Below, in pieces: positions 8,886-16,994 of a DNA stretch of 63,900 nucleotides. Within the stretch, counting starts at the first letter, position 1, and each line of letters opens with the position of its first letter. Source of the stretch: Calditrichales bacterium (lineage in GTDB: Bacteria; Calditrichota; Calditrichia; Calditrichales; J004). The stretch covers positions 1 through 63,900 of the forward strand of contig WGCN01000005.1 in NCBI GenBank assembly GCA_015493745.1, in the 5' to 3' direction. The position numbers were made by a program, and so were the translations under genes. Below the pieces are notes generated by a model. It was not told the DNA's origin. It made no database searches and saw only the letters and a list, made by a program, of their open reading frames with translations.

Positions 8886-10031
8886 TTATGGCACAGTGGA
8901 AAGAAGCAATTCATCCTGTCGGTCAATCTCGGCGGAATATTTTTCCATCAGCCCTGGATCGTAAAGGGAAGCAACCCGTAAATGGTTCAGCGCTTCCTTG
9001 TGGTTCCGGGTGCGATAAGCTTTGTAGGCCCGCAAATGTCCACGGGCCAGCATTTCCTTATCCGTGGGTGTGGGATGTTCAAAGGTCCCCTGCAGGGCGG
9101 GTATGGTCAGCGTAACCCCCTGGATCATAAAGTCCGGATTTTTAATCTTATCATGATTGGCTTCATATAACAACGGCCATAAATAACCATTGTCATAATA
9201 GCGCCTGGCCAGCCGCCACAGGCTCTCGCCATGCCGGGTCAGATGGCTGCGCAGGGCCCGTTTTTCAGGAGCAGCCTGCTTGTCGGGCGGTTTAGTAACC
9301 GCCTTCTCTTTGATTTTCTTCTCAACGGTCTTTTCCGGCGCGGACGGGGCTTCCATCGATGTTTGCTGAGCCTGTAACGGAGGGGAATCCTGTTGCCTAA
9401 CCGGATTCTCATCCAGGGGCCAATAGTTCATATAGGCAAAAACAAGCAACAGTATTAATAAAATGGTGGCATAGAGCCCTTTGCGGGAGGTTTGCTCCTC
9501 TTCCTGCAAATAGGAGGGAGGGGGAGGTGAAATACTTTTCTTCTTTTCGGGCTTTTGCACCAAAGTCGGCGCGTAAACCGTTTCTTTCTTCTTTTTGATT
9601 TCCGTCAGGTTTTCCGTTTTTTCCACCTTGGCCTCAATGGCGCCATCCACAAAGGAATCATTTAAAAACCGGTTGAAGGAATCCAGTTCCTTCTCTTTTT
9701 CCACGGATTTTTCCGGCACAGACAGCGGTTTTAAATGCTTGAACTGTTTATTGATCAGCTCCCTTAAACGCTTTTCCGGCTTAAAATAGACCTTGCGGTG
9801 GGCCGGGATGATGATCTCCTGGCCACTGGCCGGAGATCGCCCTCTTCTTTCGGCAATATCCCGCAGACGAAAAATACCAAGCCCCGTCAGATGAACAACA
9901 CCATCTTCCAAAAGGCCCTCACGGATCACGGCGGCCATCTCCCTCACAAAAACACGGCTGATATTTTGTGAGAACCCGCTGCGAGCGGAGATATCATGAA
10001 TCAAACTCTTGAAGGATATTTTTTCAGCCAT
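8886..10031 (-). CDS. HU-family DNA-binding domain fused through a membrane segment to a LysM domain
   Basis: 381 residues with an unusual layout. Residues 1-95 are an HU/IHF-like domain (MAEKISFKSLIHDISARSG, then VHLTGLGIFRLRDIAERRGRSP). A charged and proline-rich linker follows (about 95-180). A single hydrophobic helix at about 185-205 (YATILLILLLVFAYMNYW) comes next, then a second basic/proline-rich linker. A LysM-type domain occupies about 262-316 (RHGESLWRLARRYYDNGYLWPLLYEAN) and a short helical tail ends the protein. The predicted topology puts the HU part in the cytoplasm and the peptidoglycan-binding LysM outside. It follows the stand-alone HU gene by 11 bp and shares its promoter. 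A role linking nucleoid and envelope is inference; HU-type domains of this class could also bind protein. Confidence 0.85.
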   Translation of the reverse strand: MAEKISFKSLIHDISARSGFSQNISRVFVREMAAVIREGLLEDGVVHLTGLGIFRLRDIAERRGRSPASGQEIIIPAHRKVYFKPEKRLRELINKQFKHLKPLSVPEKSVEKEKELDSFNRFLNDSFVDGAIEAKVEKTENLTEIKKKKETVYAPTLVQKPEKKKSISPPPPSYLQEEEQTSRKGLYATILLILLLVFAYMNYWPLDENPVRQQDSPPLQAQQTSMEAPSAPEKTVEKKIKEKAVTKPPDKQAAPEKRALRSHLTRHGESLWRLARRYYDNGYLWPLLYEANHDKIKNPDFMIQGVTLTIPALQGTFEHPTPTDKEMLARGHLRAYKAYRTRNHKEALNHLRVASLYDPGLMEKYSAEIDRQDELLLSTVP

Positions 10032-10042
10032 ACACCATCTCC

Positions 10043-10315
10043 TTATTGTACCGCTTCTTTAAATGCCCGGGCGGGCTTAAAGAAAGCGACCATCTTTCGG
10101 GGAATGGACATCTTTTTTTTGTGATGCGGATTATATCCCTGCCGCTCCTTTCGCTCCACGGTTCCGAACGTGCCCAGTTGCGGAATCGTAAAACTTTTCT
10201 GGCTTGCCAAATGATCGGTAATAACGCCCACGCTGTGCCGATAAAGGGTGCGCGTCTCCTTTTCCGGTCTGTTCATTCTTTGGGATATGCGTTTCAGGAC
10301 TTCACGGGTATTCAT
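10043..10315 (-). CDS. HU-family nucleoid protein
   Basis: 90 residues, the usual length for HU/IHF. The N-terminal helices (MNTREVLKRISQRMNRPEKE) and the beta arm region FTIPQLGTFGTVERKERQGYNPHHKKKMSIPRKMVAFFKP match the family; the NPHHKKKMSIP stretch occupies the place of the canonical arm (NPRTG..I.IP), so the arm is divergent and basic. It is the first gene of a two-gene operon with the HU-TM-LysM protein. A consensus promoter lies 26-54 bp upstream. DNA-binding protein of the nucleoid by family; its specific role is unknown. Confidence 0.88.
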   Translation of the reverse strand: MNTREVLKRISQRMNRPEKETRTLYRHSVGVITDHLASQKSFTIPQLGTFGTVERKERQGYNPHHKKKMSIPRKMVAFFKPARAFKEAVQ

Positions 10316-10340
10316 AGTTCTCTCATTTTATAAGAATTTC

Positions 10341-10369
10341 ATTATAATTCATATCAAGCGGGTTGTCAA
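10341..10369 (-). promoter_or_regulatory. consensus sigma-70 promoter of the HU operon
   Basis: Reading the minus strand, TTGACA (10369-10364) and TATAAT (10346-10341) are separated by exactly 17 bp, a perfect match to the housekeeping consensus. The expected transcript start is about 20 bp upstream of the HU ATG. Confidence 0.85.
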
Positions 10370-10589
10370 ATATTAATTAAAGGTACCCGCTCACCTGCCG
10401 GGTAAAACCGGATATTGAAAGATTCGGTAATTATTCGGGAATTAACAGCCCGGCGACTTTTTTTTTGATCGACTGTCTTTTACCGCAGATATGCACTTAT
10501 GGTACGGAGTACTCCTATACGGAGCCGGAAAAATCTGTATCCGCTTTTCAATGGCAACATCAAAAAGGAAAACGGAAAGCGAGGTCTTC

Positions 10590-11900
10590 ATGGCTAAACA
10601 TATCGTAGTTATCGGCGCCGGTCCCGCCGGCATGGAAGCAGCCCGCTCCGCCGCCCGGCATGGCGCGCGGGTTACACTCATCGGTACCGAGGAACCCGGA
10701 GGTCGCGCAACCTGGCACAGCCTGCTGCCCAGCAAAAAATGGCTGATGCGCGCACAAACCCAAACCGCGGCCAGGGACACGGATTTCAGCACCTTGTTGC
10801 AGGACATCCGACAGGCCAAAAAAAGCTGGGCCGCCCACAATGTCCGGGAGCTGGGTCAGCTGGGAGTGCGCATTCTTACGGGACGCGCCAAATATATGCA
10901 TGCCGGGCGTATTGATGTGTTTAACGAAAAGCATGAAAAGCTGGAGGAACTCTGCCCCGATGCCTCCATCATTTCCAGCGGCTCCGTTCCCGTCTTCCCC
11001 GATCCTCTCAAGCCCGATGGCCGGCGCGTGATTGCTCCCCGCTTTATGAGTTCCCTGAACAAGCTGCCGGCCTCCATGGCTGTTGTGGGCGGAGGCGTTA
11101 GCGGTACGGAGTTTGCCTACCTTTTTGCCTCCCTGGGGGTAAGGGTCGATTGGTTTATAGATTCATTCGGCCTGCTACCCGGTTTTGATACGGAGATAAG
11201 TAGCATGCTGAAAACAAGCCTGGAGAGCAAGGGGATAACGCTGCACGAACCCGTAAGTGTGAAAAATATCATACGCCGGGAAGACCGTGTCATCATACAA
11301 ACCGATCGCGAAACAGAGCTAACATCGGAAATGGCCTTTGTAGCCATCGGACGTACCGCTGATGTAAACCATTTGGGTCTAAGTGTACTGGAAAAAACAC
11401 CTTCCGGCGTGGTAACCCTGAAAACAGACGCCTACGGACGTACACAATTTGAATCCATCTATGCCGTCGGGGATGTGGTCAGTCCCCAAAAAAGCGCCAA
11501 CCGGGCCATGGCCCAGGCGTACATTGCCGGGGCTCATGCCGCCGGCGCACAGACCGTTCCTTTCGATGACAACAAGATCATAGCCGCCGTATACACCGAT
11601 CCTGCCCTGGCTCAGGTGGGCACGCTAAAAGGCCGGGATATCCGTACCTGGCTGCTTCCCTATTCCCATGCCGTCATGAGCCATATCTGTAATAGCGAGG
11701 GCTGGGTTAAAATAGCCCTGAACGGGCAGGGGGATCTTTGCGGCGCGGCCGCTCTTGGCCCGGAAGCGGCCGAGGTTATCACACCGGCCATATTAATCAT
11801 GCAGGGCGCCATGTCGCCCGAAAGTTGCAAAGCCCTTTTTCCGGCCAATCCCACATACGGTGAAATCTTTTTTGAGGCCCTCCGCCATATTCCGGTCTAA
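10590..11900 (+). CDS. FAD/NAD(P)-dependent oxidoreductase of the dihydrolipoamide dehydrogenase fold, lacking the redox cysteine pair
   Basis: 436 residues from the ATG at 10590, chosen because the Rossmann FAD motif begins at once (VVIGAGPAGMEAA) and GGAAAGCGAGG precedes it. The frame stays open upstream to 10491, but that part is not protein-like. A second Rossmann motif is VVGGGVSGTEFAYLFASLG, and the FAD-contact motif is YAVGDVV. At the position where the family has GGTCxNxGCIPSK this protein has GGRATWHSLLPSK, so both redox cysteines are replaced (Ala40, Leu45). The C-terminal AHPT..E motif reads ANPTYGE, so the catalytic-base His is also absent. It therefore cannot be a standard disulfide reductase. 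The substrate is unknown. It is monocistronic and followed by a terminator-like hairpin. Confidence 0.85.
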   Translation: MAKHIVVIGAGPAGMEAARSAARHGARVTLIGTEEPGGRATWHSLLPSKKWLMRAQTQTAARDTDFSTLLQDIRQAKKSWAAHNVRELGQLGVRILTGRAKYMHAGRIDVFNEKHEKLEELCPDASIISSGSVPVFPDPLKPDGRRVIAPRFMSSLNKLPASMAVVGGGVSGTEFAYLFASLGVRVDWFIDSFGLLPGFDTEISSMLKTSLESKGITLHEPVSVKNIIRREDRVIIQTDRETELTSEMAFVAIGRTADVNHLGLSVLEKTPSGVVTLKTDAYGRTQFESIYAVGDVVSPQKSANRAMAQAYIAGAHAAGAQTVPFDDNKIIAAVYTDPALAQVGTLKGRDIRTWLLPYSHAVMSHICNSEGWVKIALNGQGDLCGAAALGPEAAEVITPAILIMQGAMSPESCKALFPANPTYGEIFFEALRHIPV

Positions 11901-11940
11901 TCCCGGGGGCTTCCCCTTAAAGAGGCCCTCTATACAATAA

Positions 11941-11966
11941 GCCCGTCATTACGGCGGGTCTTTTTT
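11941..11966 (+). terminator. intrinsic terminator downstream of the flavoprotein gene
   Basis: A GC-rich hairpin (CCGT-CATT-ACGG core, extended with one bulge) is followed directly by six T residues, about 40 bp after the stop codon. The stem is short, so strength is uncertain. Confidence 0.55.
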
Positions 11967-12067
11967 AATATTTCTTTTTTTCCATAAGCCGGGCATTGCT
12001 TCTGAGCAAAAAACTTCCTATTATCAGCCGCTTTATTTTACCGTAAACAGAAATATCGGGTACCGCA

Positions 12068-13000
12068 ATGAAATCCATTTTATCAAAAAAAGTCATCCGT
12101 GACTATATCGCCATCTTTATCGGAGCGATACTCATGGGTATATCCATATCGGTGTTTTTAATCGATGCCAAGGTGGTGCCCGGGGGTATTTCCGCCGTGG
12201 CCATGGCTATCCATTATCTCAGCAATGAAACCATTCCGGTCGGCTTATCCCTGTGGCTGATGAACATTCCCCTTTTTTTATGGGGCGTCAGGGAACTGGG
12301 CAGTACCTTTGCCGCCCGCACGGTTTTCGGTTTCAGCGTCAGCGCCTTCAGTATCGACCTTTTTCGTGGCGCCGTGCCGGGGCTGGAATTCATTCAATGG
12401 AATAAGAGTGCCGCCATTCTCGATTTGTTGCATCATGATTTCTTTTTTCTTACCGTTATCGGCGCCGTTTTGCTGGGTGTGGGCATGGGGCTGGTGTTAC
12501 GGCACCGTGGCACCATTGGCGGCGCCGATGTAATCACCGCCATCCTGCACAAGAGATATGGCATCAAACCGGGGCAATCGATCATCTTCCTCAACGTGGT
12601 CATCATCTCCGCGGCCACGGTGGTGATTGAGCTAAAGAATCTTTCTCCGGAAAGACCGGCCCTCTCTTTGGCTTTTTATGCCTTTTTGCTTACTTTTATT
12701 CTATCACGCATCGTGGATATGTTGCTGGATGGTTTTGACTATGCCCGCTCGGCCCTGATTATATCGGATAAGTGTGAGCAAATCGGTCAGGCCATTCTCA
12801 ACGACATGAATCGCGGCGCCACCGCCCTGAAAGGCCGCGGACTCTATCACAACACGGATCGCGATATCCTGATGACGGTAATTACACGCCGGGAACTTCC
12901 GGCCTTGCAGGAAAAAATTCAGCAGATCGATCCGAATGCTTTTGTTATCATCAGCACGGTACATGAAGTGCTGGGTGAGGGCTTTAAACGCAGAACGTAG
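12068..13000 (+). CDS. YitT family membrane protein (DUF161/DUF2179)
   Basis: 310 residues. Five to six hydrophobic helices fill residues 10-215, including the family region VPGGISAVAMAIHYLS near 40 and the GMGLVLRHRGTIGGADVI stretch near 145. A soluble C-terminal domain of the DUF2179 type (about 220-305) carries GRGLYHNTDRDILMTVITRRELP and ends with FVIISTVHEVLGEGF. Inner-membrane location is predicted; no transport substrate is established for the family. It lies 8 bp upstream of the potassium channel gene, so the two are probably one operon. Confidence 0.88.
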   Translation: MKSILSKKVIRDYIAIFIGAILMGISISVFLIDAKVVPGGISAVAMAIHYLSNETIPVGLSLWLMNIPLFLWGVRELGSTFAARTVFGFSVSAFSIDLFRGAVPGLEFIQWNKSAAILDLLHHDFFFLTVIGAVLLGVGMGLVLRHRGTIGGADVITAILHKRYGIKPGQSIIFLNVVIISAATVVIELKNLSPERPALSLAFYAFLLTFILSRIVDMLLDGFDYARSALIISDKCEQIGQAILNDMNRGATALKGRGLYHNTDRDILMTVITRRELPALQEKIQQIDPNAFVIISTVHEVLGEGFKRRT

Positions 13001-13008
13001 GATGTGCC

Positions 13009-14262
13009 ATGAAACAGTACAACATGATTTTGGATGTGGCCAGCAGTATCGCCACCGCCATTATAGCCATACTATTGCCTTTGGAAATGGTGATTAAAAT
13101 TAACCCAAACCATGTCCTCTACATTTATAGCGTAACGTCCCTGATCCTGGCTCTTGATTTCATCCGCAACCTGCAAAGTTATAAACAACAAAAGGCCGAA
13201 GATGAGCCTTCGCATGTATTTCAAAAACATCATACCCCCGCTTATCTGGCCGTTGACCTGTTGGGCACCCTGCCCTTTGGTCTGTTTTCTTTTTCTCCCT
13301 ATCTGGGTATGGTGCAACTGGTTAAAATGATTCGCATCGCCCAGTATCAAAGCTACTGGAATCGGCAAACGGTGCGTTACAGCGACTATCAACGTCTGGG
13401 CTTTTTTCTTTTTTGGATTGCCATTGTCACCCATTGGCTGGCCTGCGGATGGCTGGGATTGCATCGTTTTGACGCCATAAGCGATGGCTTAACCCTCTAT
13501 ATCCGTTCCCTATATTGGAGCGTGGTAACCCTGACCACCGTGGGCTATGGCGATATCGTACCCACGAACAACCTGGAAACGCTCTATTCCATGATGGTCA
13601 TGATTGTCGGTGTGGGGGTTTACGGCTATGTCATCGGTAACGTCACTCATATCCTGGCTTCCCGCGATCCGGCCAAGGTTGCTTTTCAAAACAACATGGA
13701 ACAGTTAAAGGCCTTTGTGCGCTACCGCGATCTGCCCCATGAGCTGCAAAACAAGATCCGGGACTATTATGCCTATCTCTGGCAAAAACGGATGGGCCAT
13801 TCCGAATCCGAATTTCTCGAGGGCTTGCCCAAATCACTGAGAGCGGATGTTGAGCGTCATCTTAAGCGGAAAATACTGGATAAAATCCCCCTGTTTAAGG
13901 ATGCGGATGATAACTTCCTCGATGCCATAGCCTTTCGTTTAAAACCGGTTTTGGCCACACCGGGCGATTATATTATCCGCGAGGGGGAAGAAGGCAATGA
14001 AATGTATATCGTCATCAAAGGCAAGCTGCAGGGCTATCAGAATGCGCATCCGGAAAAGACCTTTGTTTTACGTGAAGGCACTTTTTTCGGTGAGATTGCC
14101 TTAATTCACAAGGAACCGCGGACGGCCAACATTATGGCCCTGAGCTACTGCGATCTTTATGTGCTGGAGCGGGAAACTTTTGAATTTGTACTGGAACAGT
14201 ACCCGGCCATTGCCGAACGTATCCGTAAAACCGCCGAGGAAAGAATAAAGCGCAACCGTTAA
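13009..14262 (+). CDS. cyclic-nucleotide-gated potassium channel
   Basis: 417 residues. A six-helix channel core occupies about 10-225, with the K+ selectivity filter TTVGYGD near 176-182. The voltage-sensor-like helix (VQLVKMIRIAQYQSYWNR) carries few regularly spaced charges. A helical C-linker follows (about 225-295), then a cyclic-nucleotide-binding domain (about 295-415) with the phosphate-binding cassette FFGEIALIHKEPRTANI, including the Arg expected to contact the cyclic phosphate. Overall this is the layout of full-length prokaryotic CNG channels. The ligand (cAMP or cGMP) cannot be read from the sequence. It is in tandem with the YitT-like gene. Its stop codon overlaps the stop of the convergent FeoB-associated gene. 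Confidence 0.92.
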   Translation: MKQYNMILDVASSIATAIIAILLPLEMVIKINPNHVLYIYSVTSLILALDFIRNLQSYKQQKAEDEPSHVFQKHHTPAYLAVDLLGTLPFGLFSFSPYLGMVQLVKMIRIAQYQSYWNRQTVRYSDYQRLGFFLFWIAIVTHWLACGWLGLHRFDAISDGLTLYIRSLYWSVVTLTTVGYGDIVPTNNLETLYSMMVMIVGVGVYGYVIGNVTHILASRDPAKVAFQNNMEQLKAFVRYRDLPHELQNKIRDYYAYLWQKRMGHSESEFLEGLPKSLRADVERHLKRKILDKIPLFKDADDNFLDAIAFRLKPVLATPGDYIIREGEEGNEMYIVIKGKLQGYQNAHPEKTFVLREGTFFGEIALIHKEPRTANIMALSYCDLYVLERETFEFVLEQYPAIAERIRKTAEERIKRNR

Positions 14263-14429
14263 AGCAGAAAACGTCTTTTGGTTTCTTTTTTGACCCTGGG
14301 ATCAATTGAACAAGCGGAACAACTGCCATGATCCACTTCCGTGAACTGTTTAATGATTCCCCTGACGGCAAACCAGGCGGCCAGGATTACAATAAGTCCG
14401 ACAACAAGATATTCATTATTCCATTCCAT
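14259..14429 (-). CDS. FeoB-associated Cys-rich membrane protein
   Basis: 56 residues from the ATG at 14429; the longer frame upstream is inside feoB and is not used. One N-terminal transmembrane helix (YLVVGLIVILAAWFAVRGIIK) is followed by a short tail with a paired-cysteine motif, GSCSACS, then a basic C terminus. Size, topology and position two bases after the feoB stop match the FeoB-associated family, thought to assist ferrous iron uptake. The cysteines could bind Fe2+; that is inference. Confidence 0.82.
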   Translation of the reverse strand: MEWNNEYLVVGLIVILAAWFAVRGIIKQFTEVDHGSCSACSIDPRVKKETKRRFLL

Positions 14430-14431
14430 TG

Positions 14432-16579
14432 CTACCCCCACAGTTGTCCGATATGATACACGGTAAAAGAGGCCAGGTAAGCCATTGTGGTCATGTAAAC
14501 TATCATGATCAACGGCCAGCGCCAGCTGTTGGTTTCCCTTTTCACGATAGCGACGGTGGCCATGCATTGCATGGCCAACACATAATAGACCAGCAGGGAG
14601 AGTGCCGTCCATATGGTATAAAGCGGTTTACCCGTCTGCGGATCCTTGTCATTCACCAGGGCCTGTCTCAGGTCCACCGACCCTTCGTCCGCGTCTTCCA
14701 GATTGTAAATCGTGGCCAGGGTACTTACCATAACTTCGCGGGCGGCAAAAGAGGTAATCAGTCCGATACCGATTTTCCAGTCGAATCCCAGGGGTTTTAT
14801 CAACGGCTCCAGGGTTTTGCCAAAACGACCGGCATAGGTTTGTTCAATGGGGGCCTTGGTAAAGCCGTCATCCGACGGTGTTTCGTTTCGGGGAAAGGAG
14901 GCCAGAAACCACAGGACAATGGTTACGGCAAGAATTATTTTCCCGGCATCGGTAACAAAAAGTTTGGCGCGCTCATACATTTGCAGGCTGGTCCAACGCA
15001 GGGACGGGCGCCGGTATGGCGGCAATTCCATCACAAAGGATGATGGGGTTCCACCGCGCTTTAATACTTTTTTAAACACATAAGCGGAGCCTGCCGCGGC
15101 CGCAATCCCCAGCAAATACAATGAAAGCAGGGTTAAAGCGCTATAGGAAACGATACCCAGGATACGCCCCTCGGGGATAAAAGCGCCGATGATCAAAACA
15201 TACACCGGCAAACGCGCGCTGCAACTCATAAAGGGAGCGATCAGAATGGTGATCAGCCTCTCCTTCCAGTCATGAACCGTGCGCGTGGCCATAATACCGG
15301 GAATGGCACAGGCAAAGGAAGAAAGGAGAGGAATAACACTGCGCCCGGACAGACCCGCGCCGCGCATAACCCGATCCATCATAAAGGCCACCCGGGACAT
15401 ATAACCGGTATCTTCCAAAATACCCAGAAAAAAGAACAAAGCCAGAATCTGCGGCAGAAAAACCAAAACGGCCCCCACCCCGGCAATGATCCCGTCCACG
15501 ATCAAACTTTGCAACAGTCCCGCCGGGATGATATGCACAACCCATTGCCCCAGGAGACTCATGCCCGCTTCGATCCAGTTCATGGGCACTTCGGCGTAGG
15601 AAAATATGGTCTGAAAAATTCCGGCAAAAATGAGCAAAAATATAAGCGGGCCGAAAACGGAATGGGTAAGTATTTTATCCAATTTTACCGAGATATCGGG
15701 AGATACCTCATCACTGCGTGTTACACAACTAGCGAGCAGACGATCGATCCAACGGTAGCGGAGACGGGCCTCGGCCATATGCCAGTTAAAATCCAGGGAT
15801 TCCAGTTGTTTACGGGCTCCGGCTATCAGGGATTTAAAATGCGGGATATCCAATTTATCGCGCCACTCTTCCAACCAGTATTTTAAGGCATCATCGCTGG
15901 AAATAAAGCGGAGGCTTAAAGAATGCACATAACCTGGGCCATAGGCGGTCTTCTCGCGGAGATAATCACCAACAGGCGCCAGGGCTGTTTTAAATTTCTC
16001 TTCAACTTCAAGATGGCGGGCCCCGCGCGCCGCCTCTGCTATTTTCAGACTTATGATTTCCCGCTTAAGCTCATCAATACCCTTGCCTTTTTTGGCAACA
16101 ACCGGGATGACCTTTACGCCCAATTCATTTTGCAGGCAATCCCGGTCAATTTTAAGCCCGTTTCTCTTGGCCACATCCATCATGTTTAAGACTAAAATGA
16201 CCGGCTTGCCGATATCCATAATTTGTGTAAGAAGGTAAAGATTACGGTTTAAATTGGAAGCATCGGCCACCAGGACGATGATATCTATGGTGACGATATC
16301 TTGCTTTTGGTTGGTAAGAATATCACTGGCAATTTTATCATCGAGGGATTTGGGAACCAGGCTGTATAAGCCAGGCAGGTCGATGATTTCGACCTCCGTG
16401 TTCCCGGAAAGAAAGGAGCCGGTTTTCTTCTCAACGGTCACGCCGGGATAGTTTCCCACTTTTTGGTGCAATCCCGTCAGGCTGTTAAAAACGGATGTCT
16501 TGCCGGTATTCGGATTGCCTACAAGAGCAATGGTAAGCTTACGCCCGGTTGAAGAGGGTGTAGCGGACTGTTGTTTCAT
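14432..16579 (-). CDS. feoB: ferrous iron transporter B
   Basis: Inner-membrane Fe2+ transporter with an N-terminal G domain. GTPase motifs are G1 GNPNTGKTSVF, G3 DLPGLYSL and G4 LNMMDVA, followed by a helical GDI-like region. Two gate-type membrane halves of the FeoB family begin near residue 300, with segments such as FFFLGILEDTGYMSRVAFMM and the Cys-containing SSFACAIPGIMATRT. About 715 residues from the ATG at 16579, which leaves 14 bp after feoA. An upstream ATG at 16612 is also in frame and would overlap feoA by 19 nt. Operon order is feoA-feoB-FeoB-associated gene. Confidence 0.95.
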   Translation of the reverse strand: MKQQSATPSSTGRKLTIALVGNPNTGKTSVFNSLTGLHQKVGNYPGVTVEKKTGSFLSGNTEVEIIDLPGLYSLVPKSLDDKIASDILTNQKQDIVTIDIIVLVADASNLNRNLYLLTQIMDIGKPVILVLNMMDVAKRNGLKIDRDCLQNELGVKVIPVVAKKGKGIDELKREIISLKIAEAARGARHLEVEEKFKTALAPVGDYLREKTAYGPGYVHSLSLRFISSDDALKYWLEEWRDKLDIPHFKSLIAGARKQLESLDFNWHMAEARLRYRWIDRLLASCVTRSDEVSPDISVKLDKILTHSVFGPLIFLLIFAGIFQTIFSYAEVPMNWIEAGMSLLGQWVVHIIPAGLLQSLIVDGIIAGVGAVLVFLPQILALFFFLGILEDTGYMSRVAFMMDRVMRGAGLSGRSVIPLLSSFACAIPGIMATRTVHDWKERLITILIAPFMSCSARLPVYVLIIGAFIPEGRILGIVSYSALTLLSLYLLGIAAAAGSAYVFKKVLKRGGTPSSFVMELPPYRRPSLRWTSLQMYERAKLFVTDAGKIILAVTIVLWFLASFPRNETPSDDGFTKAPIEQTYAGRFGKTLEPLIKPLGFDWKIGIGLITSFAAREVMVSTLATIYNLEDADEGSVDLRQALVNDKDPQTGKPLYTIWTALSLLVYYVLAMQCMATVAIVKRETNSWRWPLIMIVYMTTMAYLASFTVYHIGQLWG

Positions 16580-16593
16580 GAACGGCGCCGCGA

Positions 16594-16815
16594 TCAGTTT
16601 ACGCGTATACAACGGGCCCGGGAACGGCGCAGGGAAAGATGGTAACCCCGCACATCAATTTCAATGGGATCGCCCAAAGGAGCGCACTTGACAAACGTTA
16701 CCGTCGTCCCTTCCATTATTCCCAGTTCCATCAGATAATCCATATCCGCATCGTTTTCGGTAAAACTTTTGATGACGGCCGTTTCACCGGGCTTCAGATC
16801 ATTGAGTGTTCTCAT
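16594..16815 (-). CDS. feoA: FeoA, SH3-like partner of FeoB
   Basis: 73 residues. Small beta-barrel protein of the FeoA family: MRTLNDLKPGETAVIKSF, then LMELGIMEGTTVTFVKCAPLGDPIEIDVRGYHLSLRR. It acts in the cytoplasm with FeoB in ferrous iron uptake. First gene of the feo operon; a near-palindromic operator candidate lies 26-50 bp upstream. Confidence 0.93.
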   Translation of the reverse strand: MRTLNDLKPGETAVIKSFTENDADMDYLMELGIMEGTTVTFVKCAPLGDPIEIDVRGYHLSLRRSRARCIRVN

Positions 16816-16841
16816 AAGTCATTTACGCTTGTTATATATGT

Positions 16842-16865
16842 TTAACTTATTGTAGCATAAGCTAA
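16842..16865. promoter_or_regulatory. candidate metal-responsive operator upstream of feoA
   Basis: A 24-bp imperfect inverted repeat, TTAaCTTAT-N6-ATAAGcTAA, in which 8 of 9 positions in each arm are complementary. It covers a -10-like TACAAT on the minus strand (16854-16849). AT-rich palindromes of this size upstream of feo operons are commonly bound by Fur or DtxR/MntR-type repressors; which family binds here is not known. Confidence 0.5.
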
Positions 16866-16994
16866 TTTAATAATTGAACACACAGAAATCTACCCCCCTT
16901 ACATCTTTTTTTAAGACAATCGTGTATTTAATCTCTTTGTTGACTTTTTTTTATCTTTTGCCCGGATTCCGTAAAGGGGGAAAACGGAAGTTGT

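Noticed and set aside
10590-11900. E3 subunit of a 2-oxoacid dehydrogenase complex
   Set aside because: Both redox cysteines and the catalytic His are missing, and no E1 or E2 gene is adjacent.
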